Assembly: GCA_001786805.1 (NCBI GenBank)
Contig: MFTJ01000047.1
Coordinates: 23,046-34,028, forward strand
Reading direction: 5' to 3'
DNA from: Candidatus Nomurabacteria bacterium RIFCSPHIGHO2_01_FULL_39_10
GTDB lineage: Bacteria; Patescibacteriota; Minisyncoccia; Phycocordibacterales; UBA9973
Length of the DNA: 10,983 bases
Positions 10,008-10,983 of this stretch are shown piece after piece (the stretch's first letter is position 1; every line of letters starts with the position of its first letter). The position numbers and the translations under genes were made by a program. The notes beneath the pieces are model-generated. The model saw only the letters and a program-made list of their open reading frames with translations, did no database searches and was not told the origin of the DNA.

Positions 10008-10013
10008 ATTATA
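10008..10013 (-). promoter_or_regulatory. TATAAT box 7 nt before the membrane protein gene
   Basis: Perfect minus-strand TATAAT, then AAAATTT, then ATG. No TTGACA-like -35 at proper spacing, and the surroundings are AT-rich, so chance is possible. Confidence 0.35.
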
Positions 10014-10054
10014 TTACTTAATAACTATCCCCCTACTTGGTTAACTGAAGGGGT

Positions 10055-10070
10055 GTAGATAAATATCTAC
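10055..10070 (-). repeat. 7-bp hairpin overlapping the rplC stop
   Basis: GTAGATA-AA-TATCTAC, perfect 7-bp arms. It overlaps the rplC TAG stop and has no following T-run. Confidence 0.55.
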
Positions 10071-10681
10071 CTACTGACGATTTCCACCAAACTTCCGCGC
10101 TTTCCGGCAATTGCTCCCTTAACGAGCAAGATATTATTTTCTTTATCGACTGAAATCACTTTCAAATTTTTCTGGGTGATGCGGTCCGAACCCATTCTGC
10201 CCGCCATTCTCATACCTTTTGGCACGTGAGTACGAAGACCTCCGCCGATAGAACCAGGCTCTCTTTCAGAGTGCTTCTGTCCGTGCGTTCGCGGACCGCC
10301 ATGAAAACCATGACGCTTCACGACACCTTGAAAACCCTTGCCTTTGGAAACGCTTGAAATTTGAAGCAGGTCGCCCGGAGTAAAAATTGAAACATCAATA
10401 ACATCTCCTTCTTTTGCGTGATTTTTATCAGTCGGTTTTAATCTGAATTCTTTTAAATTTTTATAGAAAGCTCCTTTCATGGCGCCTGCCCTTCCTTTAC
10501 TGATTCGTTCTTTTTTTTGCGTTCCATAACCAACTTGGACAGAATTATATCCGTTTTTATCTTTGGAAAAGACTCGGGTCACCGTTATCGGTCCGGCAGA
10601 AAGTATTGTCACTGGAACAACCGCTCCCTCAGGGGAAAAGTATTCTGTCATGTTTTCTTTTGTGGCAAGAATAAATTTCAT
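10067..10681 (-). CDS. rplC: 50S ribosomal protein L3
   Basis: A 204-residue L3, usual length. It begins MKFILATKENMTEYFSPEGA and VVPVTILSAGPITVT. The central loop near the peptidyl transferase centre reads KGKGFQGVVKRHGFHGGPRT then HGQKHSEREPGSIG (residues about 113-146), including the glutamine methylated in E. coli. The end MGSDRITQKNLKVISVD and GAIAGKRGSLVEI is typical. L3 is one of two initiators of 50S assembly. It follows rpsJ by 8 nt. Downstream, rplD is displaced by insert 1. Confidence 0.97.
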   Translation of the reverse strand: MKFILATKENMTEYFSPEGAVVPVTILSAGPITVTRVFSKDKNGYNSVQVGYGTQKKERISKGRAGAMKGAFYKNLKEFRLKPTDKNHAKEGDVIDVSIFTPGDLLQISSVSKGKGFQGVVKRHGFHGGPRTHGQKHSEREPGSIGGGLRTHVPKGMRMAGRMGSDRITQKNLKVISVDKENNILLVKGAIAGKRGSLVEIVSR

Positions 10682-10689
10682 AGCTTTTT

Positions 10690-10983
10690 TTACAGCATTT
10701 TCACATCAATATCTACTCCGGAAGGAAGCGATAAATTGGTAAGAGCCTCAATCGTTTTTGGATTTGGGTTTACAATATCAATCAATCTTTTATGCACGCG
10801 AATTTCAAACTGCTCTCGGGCATTTTTGTAAATAAAGGGAGAACGATTGACTGTGTATTTTTTTATTTCAGTCGGCAATGGAACAGGCCCGACGATAACC
10901 GCATCATGGCGGACAGCAGTATCCATAATTTGCTTGATTGAACTGTCTAAAATTTTGCTTTCATAGGCGCGCACGCGAATACG
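10690..10983 (-). CDS. rpsJ: 30S ribosomal protein S10, lacking its first residues (window edge)
   Basis: Ninety-seven residues are visible, in frame to the window end: RIRVRAYESKILDSSIKQIM, then VGPVPLPTEIKKYTVNRSPF and REQFEIRVHKRLIDIVNPNP, ending LTNLSLPSGVDIDVKML. This is nearly the whole S10; only about five N-terminal residues are missing. An internal GTG at 10974 is the conserved Val of the IRVRAYE strand and not a start. S10 lies in the 30S head near the A site, and with NusB takes part in transcription antitermination. As the first gene of the S10 cluster, its promoter would be upstream, beyond the window, possibly behind other genes. Confidence 0.96.
   Translation of the reverse strand, partial: RIRVRAYESKILDSSIKQIMDTAVRHDAVIVGPVPLPTEIKKYTVNRSPFIYKNAREQFEIRVHKRLIDIVNPNPKTIEALTNLSLPSGVDIDVKML

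Noticed and set aside
10055..10070. Terminator after rplC
   Set aside because: Only a 7-bp AT-rich stem with no T-run; too weak to call a terminator.
10690..10974. GTG at 10974 as the start of rpsJ
   Set aside because: The frame remains open to the window end and codes RIRVRAYES, the conserved first strand of S10. The GTG is an internal valine; the gene is cut by the window.

Overview
This window is almost entirely a minus-strand S10/spc-type ribosomal protein cluster from a bacterium with small, streamlined proteins. I read it as a member of the Candidate Phyla Radiation (Patescibacteria, probably a Parcubacteria lineage). The reasons are a 72-residue L24, a 61-residue four-cysteine S14, an S3 that begins with a VHPYAHRL/RDWKSRWF segment, few Shine-Dalgarno sites, and small toxin-antitoxin pairs and a pilin lodged between ribosomal genes. 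The phylum call rests on recognition, not a tree.

Read in transcription order (high to low coordinate) the core is: rpsJ (5'-truncated at the window edge), rplC, [insert 1], rplD, rplW, rplB, [insert 2], rpsS, rplV, rpsC, rplP, rpmC, rpsQ, rplN, rplX, rplE, [insert 3], rpsN (zinc type), rpsH, rplF, rplR, rpsE (3'-truncated at the window edge). All 19 core genes keep the canonical bacterial order and share one strand.

The unusual content is three accessory inserts at ribosomal gene junctions. Insert 1 (L3|L4) holds a three-helix membrane protein of unknown function and an antitoxin plus RelE/ParE-type toxin pair, closed by a hairpin-plus-T-run terminator. Insert 2 (L2|S19) holds a HicB/HicA pair, then a compact AT-rich/GC-rich segment with two related promoters and three tandem stem-loops, the last being a strong intrinsic terminator. 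That segment may encode a small structured RNA of about 147 nt or act as an attenuator for the distal operon. Insert 3 (L5|S14) holds a one-helix protein of unknown function and a type IV pilin-like gene broken by two frame changes; its last bases run into a good promoter for S14 onwards. The first gene of each accessory unit has a -10-like hexamer only 6-7 nt before its ATG and no Shine-Dalgarno, which suggests leaderless mRNAs.

The spacers between ribosomal genes are also unusual. They are filled by perfect or near-perfect palindromes and by two small repeat families. One is an AACTTTATAA-type 36-bp repeat that supplies stop codons; the other is a GC-rich hairpin repeat. Repeat-like sequence also encodes the C-terminal tails of L22 and S17. 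No tRNA, rRNA, CRISPR array or transposase was seen.
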